DNA of 24,930 bases from Rhodoferax sp. (lineage in GTDB: Bacteria; Pseudomonadota; Gammaproteobacteria; Burkholderiales; Burkholderiaceae_C): positions 1-24,930 of the forward strand of contig JAURGS010000008.1 of the NCBI GenBank assembly GCA_030833685.1. The letters are read 5' to 3'. The notes beneath the pieces were generated by a model. The model was not told where the DNA came from. It searched no databases and worked only from the letters and a program-made list of their open reading frames with translations. Made by a program: the position numbers and the translations under genes. This document shows positions 15,422-23,200 of the stretch, piece after piece (position 1 is the stretch's first letter; each line of letters begins with the position of its first letter).

Positions 15422-16822
15422 GTGATCGCATCGCGCCGCAATGACCCCGTGGTGGCGATAGCGACGGCGCCGGGGCGAGGCGCCGTCGGCATCGTGCGCA
15501 TCAGTGGACAAAATCTGCTCGCACTGTCCAAGGCCTTGTGCGGCAAAACCCTTAAACCCCGACAGGCCAGTTATGGTGCGTTCCTGAACGACGACGGCTC
15601 GGCCATTGACCGCGGCTTAGCGCTGTTTTTTCCTGCGCCGCATTCATTTACCGGCGAGGATGTGCTTGAGCTGCAGGCCCATGGCGGCCCGGTTGTGTTG
15701 CAGCTTTTGCTGGCCCGCTGCCTGCGCGCGGCCCAAAGCTGCAACGATGACGGTCAGGCGGTCTTGCCAGGATTGCGCCTGGCAGAGCCCGGCGAGTTTT
15801 CTGAGCGGGCATTTCTCAACGACAAAATTGATTTAGCGCAGGCAGAGGCGATTGCCGACCTGATCGATGCCAGCACCGAGGCTGCGGCCCGCAGCGCCAG
15901 CCGTTCGCTTTCGGGCGCTTTGACCAGGCATGTTGATGCGCTGCGCGACGGCCTGATTCATTTGCGCATGCTTGTTGAGGCCACGCTTGACTTCCCCGAG
16001 GAGGACCTCGACTTTTTGCAAGCGGCGGATGCGCGCGGGCAACTGCAGCAGTTGCAGGCGCGTTTGAAGGCCTTGCTCGCACAGGCTCGTCAAGGCGCTC
16101 TGTTGCGCGACGGTATCCGCGTGGTGATTGCGGGTCAGCCCAATGCCGGAAAGTCCTCCCTGCTCAATGCGCTGGCAGGCGCTGAGCTGGCAATCGTGAC
16201 GCCGGTGCCAGGCACAACGCGCGACCGCTTGCAACAGACCATTCAAATCGAGGGCGTGCCCGTGCACGTCATGGACACCGCTGGCCTGCGAGACAGCGGC
16301 GATGAAGTCGAGCAGATCGGCGTGGCGCGCGCCTGGGAGGCGATTAGCCAAGCTGATGTGGTGCTGTTTCTGCATGACCTGACGCGCAGCAGCGAGGAGT
16401 CCTATGTGCGTGGTGACGCTGAAATTAGCTGCAGCATGTCAGCCAGATTGCTAGCGCAGACACCGGTGCTCGATGTCTGGAATAAGGCTGACTTGGCAAC
16501 AGGCGCTCCGGGAGCGCTTGTGCTGTCGGCGAAAACTGGCGAGGGTTTGGAGGCCTTGAGGCAGCAACTGTTGCGCCTGGCGGGCTGGCAATCCATGCCT
16601 GAGGGTGTTTTCATGGCGCGCGAACGCCACGTTCAAGCCTTGAGTCGCCTTGGCGCGCATCTCGATTTAACCGGATCACATTTGATGCAGCGCAGTCCCG
16701 CGCTTGATCTGGTCGCCGAAGAGCTGCGATTGGGGCAGAATGCACTCAATGAAATTACCGGACAGTTTGGCAGTGACGATTTGTTGGGCGTGATTTTTTC
16801 AAGTTTTTGTATTGGTAAGTGA
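15422..16822 (+). CDS. mnmE: tRNA modification GTPase MnmE (TrmE)
   Basis: Codes for 466 residues from the GTG at 15422, a normal MnmE length. With MnmG it forms the 5-carboxymethylaminomethyl group on wobble U34 of certain tRNAs. The N-terminal folate-binding domain opens D-P-V-V-A-I-A-T-A-P-G-R-G-A-V-G-I-V-R. The G domain embedded in the helical domain has G-Q-P-N-A-G-K-S-S from residue 238, P-G-T-T-R-D, D-T-A-G-L-R and N-K-A-D. The C-terminus is the conserved C-I-G-K. The gene starts 2 nt after the GGDEF fusion gene, so it may depend on that gene's transcript. The stop is followed closely by the next gene. Confidence 0.97.
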   Translation: MIASRRNDPVVAIATAPGRGAVGIVRISGQNLLALSKALCGKTLKPRQASYGAFLNDDGSAIDRGLALFFPAPHSFTGEDVLELQAHGGPVVLQLLLARCLRAAQSCNDDGQAVLPGLRLAEPGEFSERAFLNDKIDLAQAEAIADLIDASTEAAARSASRSLSGALTRHVDALRDGLIHLRMLVEATLDFPEEDLDFLQAADARGQLQQLQARLKALLAQARQGALLRDGIRVVIAGQPNAGKSSLLNALAGAELAIVTPVPGTTRDRLQQTIQIEGVPVHVMDTAGLRDSGDEVEQIGVARAWEAISQADVVLFLHDLTRSSEESYVRGDAEISCSMSARLLAQTPVLDVWNKADLATGAPGALVLSAKTGEGLEALRQQLLRLAGWQSMPEGVFMARERHVQALSRLGAHLDLTGSHLMQRSPALDLVAEELRLGQNALNEITGQFGSDDLLGVIFSSFCIGK

Positions 16823-16830
16823 GGGCGTTT

Positions 16831-17520
16831 GTGGGCGTTTGGAGTTTGTTTGGTGGTGGCAAAGACAAAAAGGCAGAGCCAGGGGATAGCTCTGCTCCAG
16901 CGGGGGCTGAATCACCTGAGGCCCCGGGGCAGCGCGATCAGGCCCGTGCGGTCAATCACCTACGGCGCTCGCATCGCGAGAAGCTTTTCACATTGGTGCG
17001 CAGTGCTTTGGCCAGCGTGGCCCTGCCAGCGAAACGCTATAAATTTAAAGTATTGGCACTGGATGCTGCAGGCACATCGTTTGTGGTCATGATTGATTTG
17101 GCTGGCGCACCCGACGGCGCAGCTGCGGCGCTCAAGGCCGTTGAAGACCTGATTTGCTCGACGGCAGCGGTTGGGCAGGACTTTCTGGTGCAAGGGGTTT
17201 ATTGGCATTTTGAACCCCCAGAGCCCCCTCAGCCGGCTGCCAGCGCCGGCCTTGGCAATGTCCAGGCCGGTAGCAGTGTGTCGTTGGCGCAGCGAACGCC
17301 AACAGGCTCGGTGCTCGAGCAGATCGGGCAGGATGAGATGATTGCCTTTCGTCAGGCGCAATCTCGGGCGCGCGAACAATTGGCGACAAAACGCAATGCG
17401 CGATCGCAGGACTTGGCAGCCCAATCAAAAGCTTTGGGCTTCTCTGAAACACGTCAGCTCGAGGACGACCCGCCCACGGGTCGCTCACCTTTGAGCCCGA
17501 CCCAGTTTGGCGACCTGTAA
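16831..17520 (+). CDS. Protein of unknown function, mnmE-linked
   Basis: Not recognised. It codes for 229 residues from the GTG at 16831, supported by GAGGG 5 nt upstream; another GTG at 16819 overlaps the mnmE stop and has no such signal. Residues 1-40 are a low-complexity Gly/Lys/Pro/Ala stretch. A central block, about 44-130, alternates helix and strand (H-L-R-R-S-H-R-E-K-L-F-T-L-V-R and Y-K-F-K-V-L-A-L-D-A-A-G) and looks folded. A Pro/Ala/Gly linker follows, then a charged helical region around 155-200 (F-R-Q-A-Q-S-R-A-R-E-Q-L-A). No signal peptide or membrane helix is visible, so it is probably cytoplasmic. It ends 17 nt before the convergent apt gene. Its link to mnmE may reflect position only. 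Confidence 0.7.
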   Translation: MGVWSLFGGGKDKKAEPGDSSAPAGAESPEAPGQRDQARAVNHLRRSHREKLFTLVRSALASVALPAKRYKFKVLALDAAGTSFVVMIDLAGAPDGAAAALKAVEDLICSTAAVGQDFLVQGVYWHFEPPEPPQPAASAGLGNVQAGSSVSLAQRTPTGSVLEQIGQDEMIAFRQAQSRAREQLATKRNARSQDLAAQSKALGFSETRQLEDDPPTGRSPLSPTQFGDL

Positions 17521-17537
17521 GCGCAAGCTTTGTGGGC

Positions 17538-18083
17538 TTAGTAGTCCACCAGCGTGAACAAATTCAGCCCACCGGCACGCAGCTTGGCGGAGCCGCCGAG
17601 CTCGGGCAGGTCGACGATGGCGGCGCCCTCAACCACCACGGCGCCCAGCTTCTCAAGCAATTTTTGCCCTGCCATCATGGTGCCACCGGTTGCGATCAGG
17701 TCATCAATCAACAATACGCGTTGGCCTGACTTGACAGCGTCGGTGTGCAACTCGACAGTCGCACTGCCGTATTCCAACTCGTAGGTTTCGGTCACGGTAT
17801 GAAACGGCAGCTTGCCTTTTTTTCGAATGGGCACAAAGCCCACCCCTAACTCATAGGCCACAACAGACCCAAGGATAAAACCGCGCGCGTCAAGGCCAGC
17901 CACAACATCGGGTCGATGTGCAGGCGTCATGTAACGGTGCACAAAGGCGTCGATCAGGACGCGGAAGTCCCGAGCGTCTTGCAGCAAGGGCGTGATGTCG
18001 CGAAACTGTACGCCTGGCGCGGGCCAGTCCGGCACGGTGCGAATGCGGTCTCGGACATACTGGCTGACGCTAAATGAGCTCAT
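17538..18083 (-). CDS. apt: Adenine phosphoribosyltransferase
   Basis: Codes for 181 residues from the ATG at 18083; an in-frame upstream extension to 18146 gives an unusual cysteine-rich leader and is rejected. The enzyme salvages adenine with PRPP to make AMP. The opening I-R-T-V-P-D-W-P-x-P-G-V-x-F-R-D-I-T-P-L, the G-L-D-A-R-G-F segment near 63-69, and the PRPP-binding motif V-L-L-I-D-D-L-I-A-T-G-G-T at about 123-135 are all intact. It converges with the upstream unknown gene (17-nt gap) and diverges from the REC-EAL operon. No terminator is visible in the narrow convergent gap. Confidence 0.97.
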   Translation of the reverse strand: MSSFSVSQYVRDRIRTVPDWPAPGVQFRDITPLLQDARDFRVLIDAFVHRYMTPAHRPDVVAGLDARGFILGSVVAYELGVGFVPIRKKGKLPFHTVTETYELEYGSATVELHTDAVKSGQRVLLIDDLIATGGTMMAGQKLLEKLGAVVVEGAAIVDLPELGGSAKLRAGGLNLFTLVDY

Positions 18084-18160
18084 GGTGGGCAAACAAGATG
18101 GGGCGATCGAACAGGCGGGCAGTTTAAACGCCCGGCCTCGGCACACGCTTGAACCGGCGC

Positions 18161-18182
18161 AAGTGCTTCAAAAGTGCTTCAA
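18161..18182. repeat. Tandem 11-bp direct repeat upstream of apt
   Basis: AAGTGCTTCAA occurs twice head to tail, one helical turn apart, about 80 nt upstream of the apt start and 190 nt upstream of the REC-EAL start. It could be a binding site for a regulator of either divergent gene, or simple replication slippage. No matching promoter was identified beside it. Confidence 0.55.
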
Positions 18183-18361
18183 GAATGTGAAATTGGGCTA
18201 GTACAAGGGGTGGGGCGAGGCTGGCAGGGGCTTTTGATGGCCCCCAGTTTTGCTCGTTGTGCAGTACACTGGCCCCAGCCATTAGCGTGAAGTTAGAGGC
18301 AGGCCCGCGTCGCCGCCCCTTTTTTGACAATTTAATAAGAATTTTCCGTTGGACCTGCGCT

Positions 18362-18366
18362 GGAGA
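18362..18366 (+). promoter_or_regulatory. Ribosome binding site supporting a TTG start
   Basis: GGAGA lies 5 nt before the TTG at 18372. There is no in-frame ATG before the receiver domain, and an in-frame stop lies 34 nt upstream, so TTG is the likely start. Confidence 0.7.
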
Positions 18367-18371
18367 CTGTC

Positions 18372-19607
18372 TTGACATCACCAACCCCAGATGTCGTTTT
18401 CAAAACCATATTAATCGTCGACGATGACGAGGTATTGGGGCGATCCTTGGCGCGGCAATGTGAGGAACTGGGCTTCAAGGTGCGGCTGCGCAGCGACACC
18501 GCGGGGCTCACCAGCGAAGATTTCGAGCCTTTTGATGTGGTGATTCTTGATCTCATGATGCCTAACCTTGATGGTATCGAGATTTTGCGTCTTCTGGGTG
18601 ATTGCAAACGCAAGCCGGCTTTGATTCCGATGTCAGGCCTGGGTGGCAAATTATTGAACTCTGCGACCCAGTTGGCGCAGTTTCACGGCCTGAAGGTACT
18701 GGGTGAGTTGCAAAAGCCATTCAAGCCCTCTGATGTCAACAAACTGTTTCCCACGAACGCGCCCGAAACCATTGCGCCCTTGGCGCAGTTAGCGCAATTG
18801 CCTGATGGGGTGACGGTCACCGCCAGCGACATCGAGCGCGCGATAATCAAGCACGAGTTCGTGGTGTATTTCCAGCCCCAAATTCGTTTGATGGACGCGA
18901 GCTGGATTGGCGTGGAGGCCCTGGTTCGCTGGCAGCATCCAGTGCATGGGCTCTTGGGGCCCAAAACATTCGTGCCACTGGCAGAGACCTCCCATCTGGC
19001 GCGCCGATTTACTTTTGAGGTGATTGGCCAAGCCATAGCGGGCGTCAAGGCCCTGGAGCGCGACGCACACTTTAGAGGCAAACTGTCGGTCAATTTCCCG
19101 CCAGTTGCCATGGATGATGTGAATATCCCTGAAGAGCTCCAAGCCTTGCTAGCTGAAATGGATTTCCCGACTAAGCGGCTGACTCTGGAGGTCACCGAGA
19201 CTTCCTTGCCTCAGGCGGTGAAGGTTTCGCTGGATGTGCAGGCCCGTCTCGCCCTGCGGGGTATTGGCCTTTCGATTGACGACTTTGGCACGGGCCACTC
19301 GAGCTTGGAGCGCTTGAGCGACTCCCCTTTTAGCGAACTCAAGATTGACTTGATGTTTGTCTCACGGCTTGATGACAACGAGGCCGCCCGGCGCATTGTT
19401 GAAAACGCGATCAGCTTGGGACAAAACCTGAATATGGTTGTCGCGGCTGAAGGTGTTGAAACCGAAAGCCAGTATGAGTGGCTCAAAGCCCACGGTTGCC
19501 AAAGCGCCCAGGGCTACTTCATCTTGCCGCCGACGGAGGTAGCGGGCGTTGTTCAATGGGCCAAGACCTGGCGGCCCGACTTGGCGACTGCTGGAGCACA
19601 GCGCTGA
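18372..19607 (+). CDS. Response regulator with EAL phosphodiesterase output (REC-EAL)
   Basis: A protein of 411 residues from the TTG at 18372. The receiver domain (about 11-125) has the acidic pair Asp17-Asp18, phosphoacceptor Asp60 in L-D-L-M-M-P, Ser88 and Lys115. The EAL domain (about 152-405) keeps E-A-L at 182-184, Asn241, Glu273, D-D-F-G-T-G from 303, Lys324, E-G-V-E at 360-363 and Gln380, the residues needed for metal binding and cyclic-di-GMP hydrolysis. It therefore looks like an active phosphodiesterase controlled by phosphorylation, acting in the cytoplasm. It is the first gene of an operon with a degenerate kinase-like protein and a large sensor kinase. The architecture resembles PvrR/RocR-type regulators. 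Whether phosphorylation raises or lowers activity cannot be told. Confidence 0.93.
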   Translation: MTSPTPDVVFKTILIVDDDEVLGRSLARQCEELGFKVRLRSDTAGLTSEDFEPFDVVILDLMMPNLDGIEILRLLGDCKRKPALIPMSGLGGKLLNSATQLAQFHGLKVLGELQKPFKPSDVNKLFPTNAPETIAPLAQLAQLPDGVTVTASDIERAIIKHEFVVYFQPQIRLMDASWIGVEALVRWQHPVHGLLGPKTFVPLAETSHLARRFTFEVIGQAIAGVKALERDAHFRGKLSVNFPPVAMDDVNIPEELQALLAEMDFPTKRLTLEVTETSLPQAVKVSLDVQARLALRGIGLSIDDFGTGHSSLERLSDSPFSELKIDLMFVSRLDDNEAARRIVENAISLGQNLNMVVAAEGVETESQYEWLKAHGCQSAQGYFILPPTEVAGVVQWAKTWRPDLATAGAQR

Positions 19608-19641
19608 TGGGCGCAGCCGCCAGGGCCGAGCATAAGAGCAC

Positions 19642-20289
19642 ATGGTTCAAGAGCCAGATCCAATTGCCTTGATACCTTTGGCAGCGGTGTTGGAGCATGA
19701 CGCCAATAATTTGATCGGAAAGTTGTACGCAGCTGCGGATTGGCTGGGTGGCGATCCTGCAGCATCGGCGCTTGATGAGGCTCGATTGGCGCTTGCCGAT
19801 GCCGTGGGCGTGGCCCATGGACTGCAGGCTATTTTCCACTTGCAAGCCCTTGGCAACTCGCACGATGGCGCTGCCTCATCACAGCTTTTTACGCGGGATG
19901 AGCAGTCCAGACTCCTTTCCCGCTTGGCCGAATCCGCTTCGGTGCAGGCCAAGGGCCCGAAGGAAAGCCTGCTTGATGCCCGCATCACAATCGGATCGCA
20001 AACCCTGGCAGCGGTGTTGATAAGCGCCGCGCGCCTGCTGCGCCGCCGCTGTGGCGCCAAAGCCTTGATACAGCTGGACATGGAGCGGCCTTCGCCCAGA
20101 AGCGTGCAGTTTATTTTGCGCAGTGATGTGGACAGAGCGCCTGATGCGCGCGAATCGCAGCGCCCTGAAGTCCTGGCGCTGGCCTTGGCCAGCGCAAATC
20201 TGAAAGCGATGGGCGCGAGCTGGACTGACATCAGTGAACGAGCCGGCAGTTGGTGTCTCACGCTGTCTTGGCGCAACGAGAGCCGATGA
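19642..20289 (+). CDS. Small histidine-kinase-core-like protein without ATP-binding boxes (possible phosphotransfer or modulator)
   Basis: 215 residues, no recognised family with certainty. Near the N-terminus L-E-H-D-A-N-N-L places a histidine (His19) in an H-D-x-N-N context, like the H-box L-A-H-D-F-N-N-M-L of the kinase encoded next. Helices follow to about residue 110. The C-terminal half has the helix/strand order of a kinase ATPase domain: a helix L-A-A-V-L-I-S-A-A-R-L-L near 129, two strands, a helix A-L-A-L-A-S-A-N-L-K-A-M-G, and final strands. However, the N, G1 and G2 boxes are missing. This is the plan of ChpT-type phosphotransferases and of pseudokinases. It lies 34 nt after the REC-EAL gene and overlaps the kinase start by 4 nt, so it is coupled to both. 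Similarity is judged by eye; the function is inference. Confidence 0.6.
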   Translation: MVQEPDPIALIPLAAVLEHDANNLIGKLYAAADWLGGDPAASALDEARLALADAVGVAHGLQAIFHLQALGNSHDGAASSQLFTRDEQSRLLSRLAESASVQAKGPKESLLDARITIGSQTLAAVLISAARLLRRRCGAKALIQLDMERPSPRSVQFILRSDVDRAPDARESQRPEVLALALASANLKAMGASWTDISERAGSWCLTLSWRNESR

Positions 20290-23200
20290 AAGCGCGTTTT
20301 TGGCCCTTCAACAAACCCTCGTCCACGAGCGCGACCTGGCCTCATCCTGTACGGCTGGCAGTCCTTCTTGTCATGGCCGCCATAACGCTTTTGGTGAGCT
20401 TTGGCGCATGGTTGGCCTATGAACAGCGCCTCACAGAAATTTCCGAGACCCATTGGGAGCGGCAGCGCGAGGTCAATGAAACCCTTGTTGAGCGCGTCAG
20501 TGCGGCGCTGCGCGAACGGCTTGAGGGGCTTGAAAGGATTGCGGGCTCCTCGGGCCGGTTTTTAAGTTCTGCCACGCGGCCGGGCGCAGGTGTTGACCGC
20601 GCCGTAGCGCAAGACTTTGCCGCCTGGTTGCTTCGACAGCGCCAGTATGGCTATTTAGCCGATGTGAACACAATCAGCTGGCAAGTAGGTCAGTCGGGGC
20701 TGGTGTCTTTGGATTTGCGCTCTGACGGGCCAACAACACCTGGCGCGCCAGTAGGGTTGTCGCAGAGCGTGGCTGTCGAGACGCAAGCGCCAGCGAATCA
20801 AGCGCAGTTGGCCAGCGCTGCACCGGCCACGCAGTCTGCTGAGCCCCTCGAGGGGGCACTGTGGCAAGTTACGCTGCCTTGGTCGGCTGATTCGGGCTCG
20901 GCCCAAGGTAAATTGGTTTTCGAGGTGGACCTGGCCGCAATCCTGGATACGCTCATTGTTCAGGATGAGCGGTTTGTGCATGCGCTGGTGAACGCAAACG
21001 CCCGTGTCTTGTGGAGTGGCCAACAGGGCGCGTGGGTCGAGGGTGCTGACCTGAGTGTGTTGAATCCGCAGGCCTGGCAGTCGGTGAATAGCCAGAGCGC
21101 AACTGCATATCAAGATAAGGCTTGGCGCTGGATTTCTGGCGCTTGGTACCTGCCGTCTCTTGACAAGGCCAAACCTACCTCGGCGCTCTACTTACTGTCA
21201 CTGGAGTCCACTGCTGAAGTCCTCAAACCCGGCGTTTTGAATGAGTGGCGCTGGCGCGTGGCGGGTTTGGGCTTGCTGGTTTGGTTGGTTCTGGCGCTGG
21301 CCACGCTGGGTGCTGCACGGATGTGGATTGGACGCTCACGCGCTCACGCGAAAGACCTGGCTCAATTGCAGGCCTTGGCGAATTTTTTTGTGCACGCGGT
21401 GATTTTTCGCGCCAACGATACACGGGTGCTTGCAGCCAACCAGCCTGGACAGGCGTTACTGGAGGACGGGTTCTTGCCAGCGTTGCAAGCGACGCTACAA
21501 CAAGCAGGCGTTGCCAAGCCAACTGAATTAGAGCTGTCTTGGTTGTCTGTGCAAGGCAAAAACCAGTTGCATCGGGTGACTTTTGGCATCTATCGGCAAG
21601 GCACACACGAATACGAGTTGCTTGTTGCCGAAGATCAATCTCAGTTGTGGTTGGCCCGACAGCGCGCAGCGGTGGCCGAGAAAACTTTATTTGACTTGTC
21701 TGTATATGCTTTGCTTCGCGGGGATTTCACGATTGTTGAGGCCAATGATGGTTTTTGCGAATTGATCGGCGAGCCGCGCCCCCAAGTTCTGGGAGCAGAC
21801 TTTAGAAAATACCTGTCCATCGAAATTTTTGCCACACTGTCCTTTGATGCCAGCTGGCAGCAGTTGGTTCAGGGCCAGACGGTCCATCGACAGATGCGTT
21901 GGCGCGCCATGCATGGCCCTATCCGCGATCTGGAGGCCGTGCTCACACCGACCTGTGACATTGGCGGGCAGTTACGAACGGTGGCGTTCGTGGCGCGTGA
22001 CGTCAGCGACCTTGCCCAGGCCAAAAATGTGGCGCAAAAGCTGGCCTCACAAATCGAGGCCGTATTGGCCATGACGCAGAGCCCTATGCTGATTCTCGAT
22101 AAGCAGGGCTACATAGTTGCGTCGAGCGTGCGATTCGCCGGACTGCTGGGTTATGAGGCTGCCACGCTCAAGGCGATGAGCTGGCAGGAACTGTTGGCCC
22201 CTGCCGGTCAAGAGCAAGCGAAGGCGGCATTACGCGGCGCAAAGCCGGGCGCCTCGTTCTCGCTGGACATGAAATTTCTTGCCAGCGATGGATCAGCCCT
22301 CGATCGGGCGGTCAATGTCAGTTGTGACAGCGCACAAGGGCAGCTGTTTTTTATATTGGAGCTCACAGGGCAGCACGAAGTCGACCACCTCAAGCAGCGA
22401 TTGACCTCTGTGCAATCCCTCTTGGATGGCGCCGCCATGGTTTTGGAGCTCGATGCGCAAGGCCACTTTGTGGGCGCCAACGAGAGCTGGCTTGAGCGCT
22501 TTAGCCCGAAGGCGCGGCCGAGTAAGACAGAGTCTTTTTTGCATTTTTGCCCGCCTGGATTCGAGACGCGTCTGGCCGACCAGAGTTTGGCCCGCGCTGA
22601 GGTGGTTGTGCAGGACTACAGTGGCGAGCAGGTTTGGCTGGATTTGTGCGCCCTGCGAACGCGACACAGCGATGGCTCGCTTGCTGTGCTTATTGCTGCT
22701 CGTGATTCCAGTGCCATGGCGCTGGCGCGACGCCAGATATCCGAGGCTGATGCGCGGCTGAGAACTTACCTGGATGTCAGCGCAGAGGCTTTATGGGTCT
22801 TGGATAGCGAGGGCATCATCCGAGACGCCAACGCAGCGATGTGCCGAATGTTGGGGTACACCCATCACGCCATGTGCGGCATGTCGGTATCCGCCATTGA
22901 CAGAGGTAAAACTCTCGCAGGCTTCTTCGAGCGCGCTGCGGCGCAAACAGACTCATTGTTGACGCAATCTTTTGAGTCGCTGTTTCAAACTGCCAACGGG
23001 ACGCTGGTTCCCGTGAACTTAAAGATCGCTGGCTTGAGGTCGTCCACAGCGCTCAATTTTCATGTCTCGGCAATCAACCTGACCGAGTCCCGTCAGCAAC
23101 AGCAGACTTTGGCGAGCTTGCGAGCCGCCCTGGACGCCACACACATGGTGCTTGAGCTCGATAGCGCCGGCGACTGTGTTGCCGCCAGTGCGAGCTTTCT

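Noticed and set aside
18084..18146. N-terminal extension of apt
   Set aside because: It adds 21 atypical residues before the conserved start region, and the ATG at 18083 gives the normal family length.
18227..18244. GGGGC/GCCCC hairpin in the apt/REC-EAL gap
   Set aside because: The stem is only 5 bp with no adjacent T tract on either strand, and there is no gene end nearby to terminate.
18324..18329. Perfect TTGACA upstream of the REC-EAL gene
   Set aside because: No -10-like hexamer lies 15-19 bp downstream. The AT-rich stretch after it is too close, so a promoter is not claimed.
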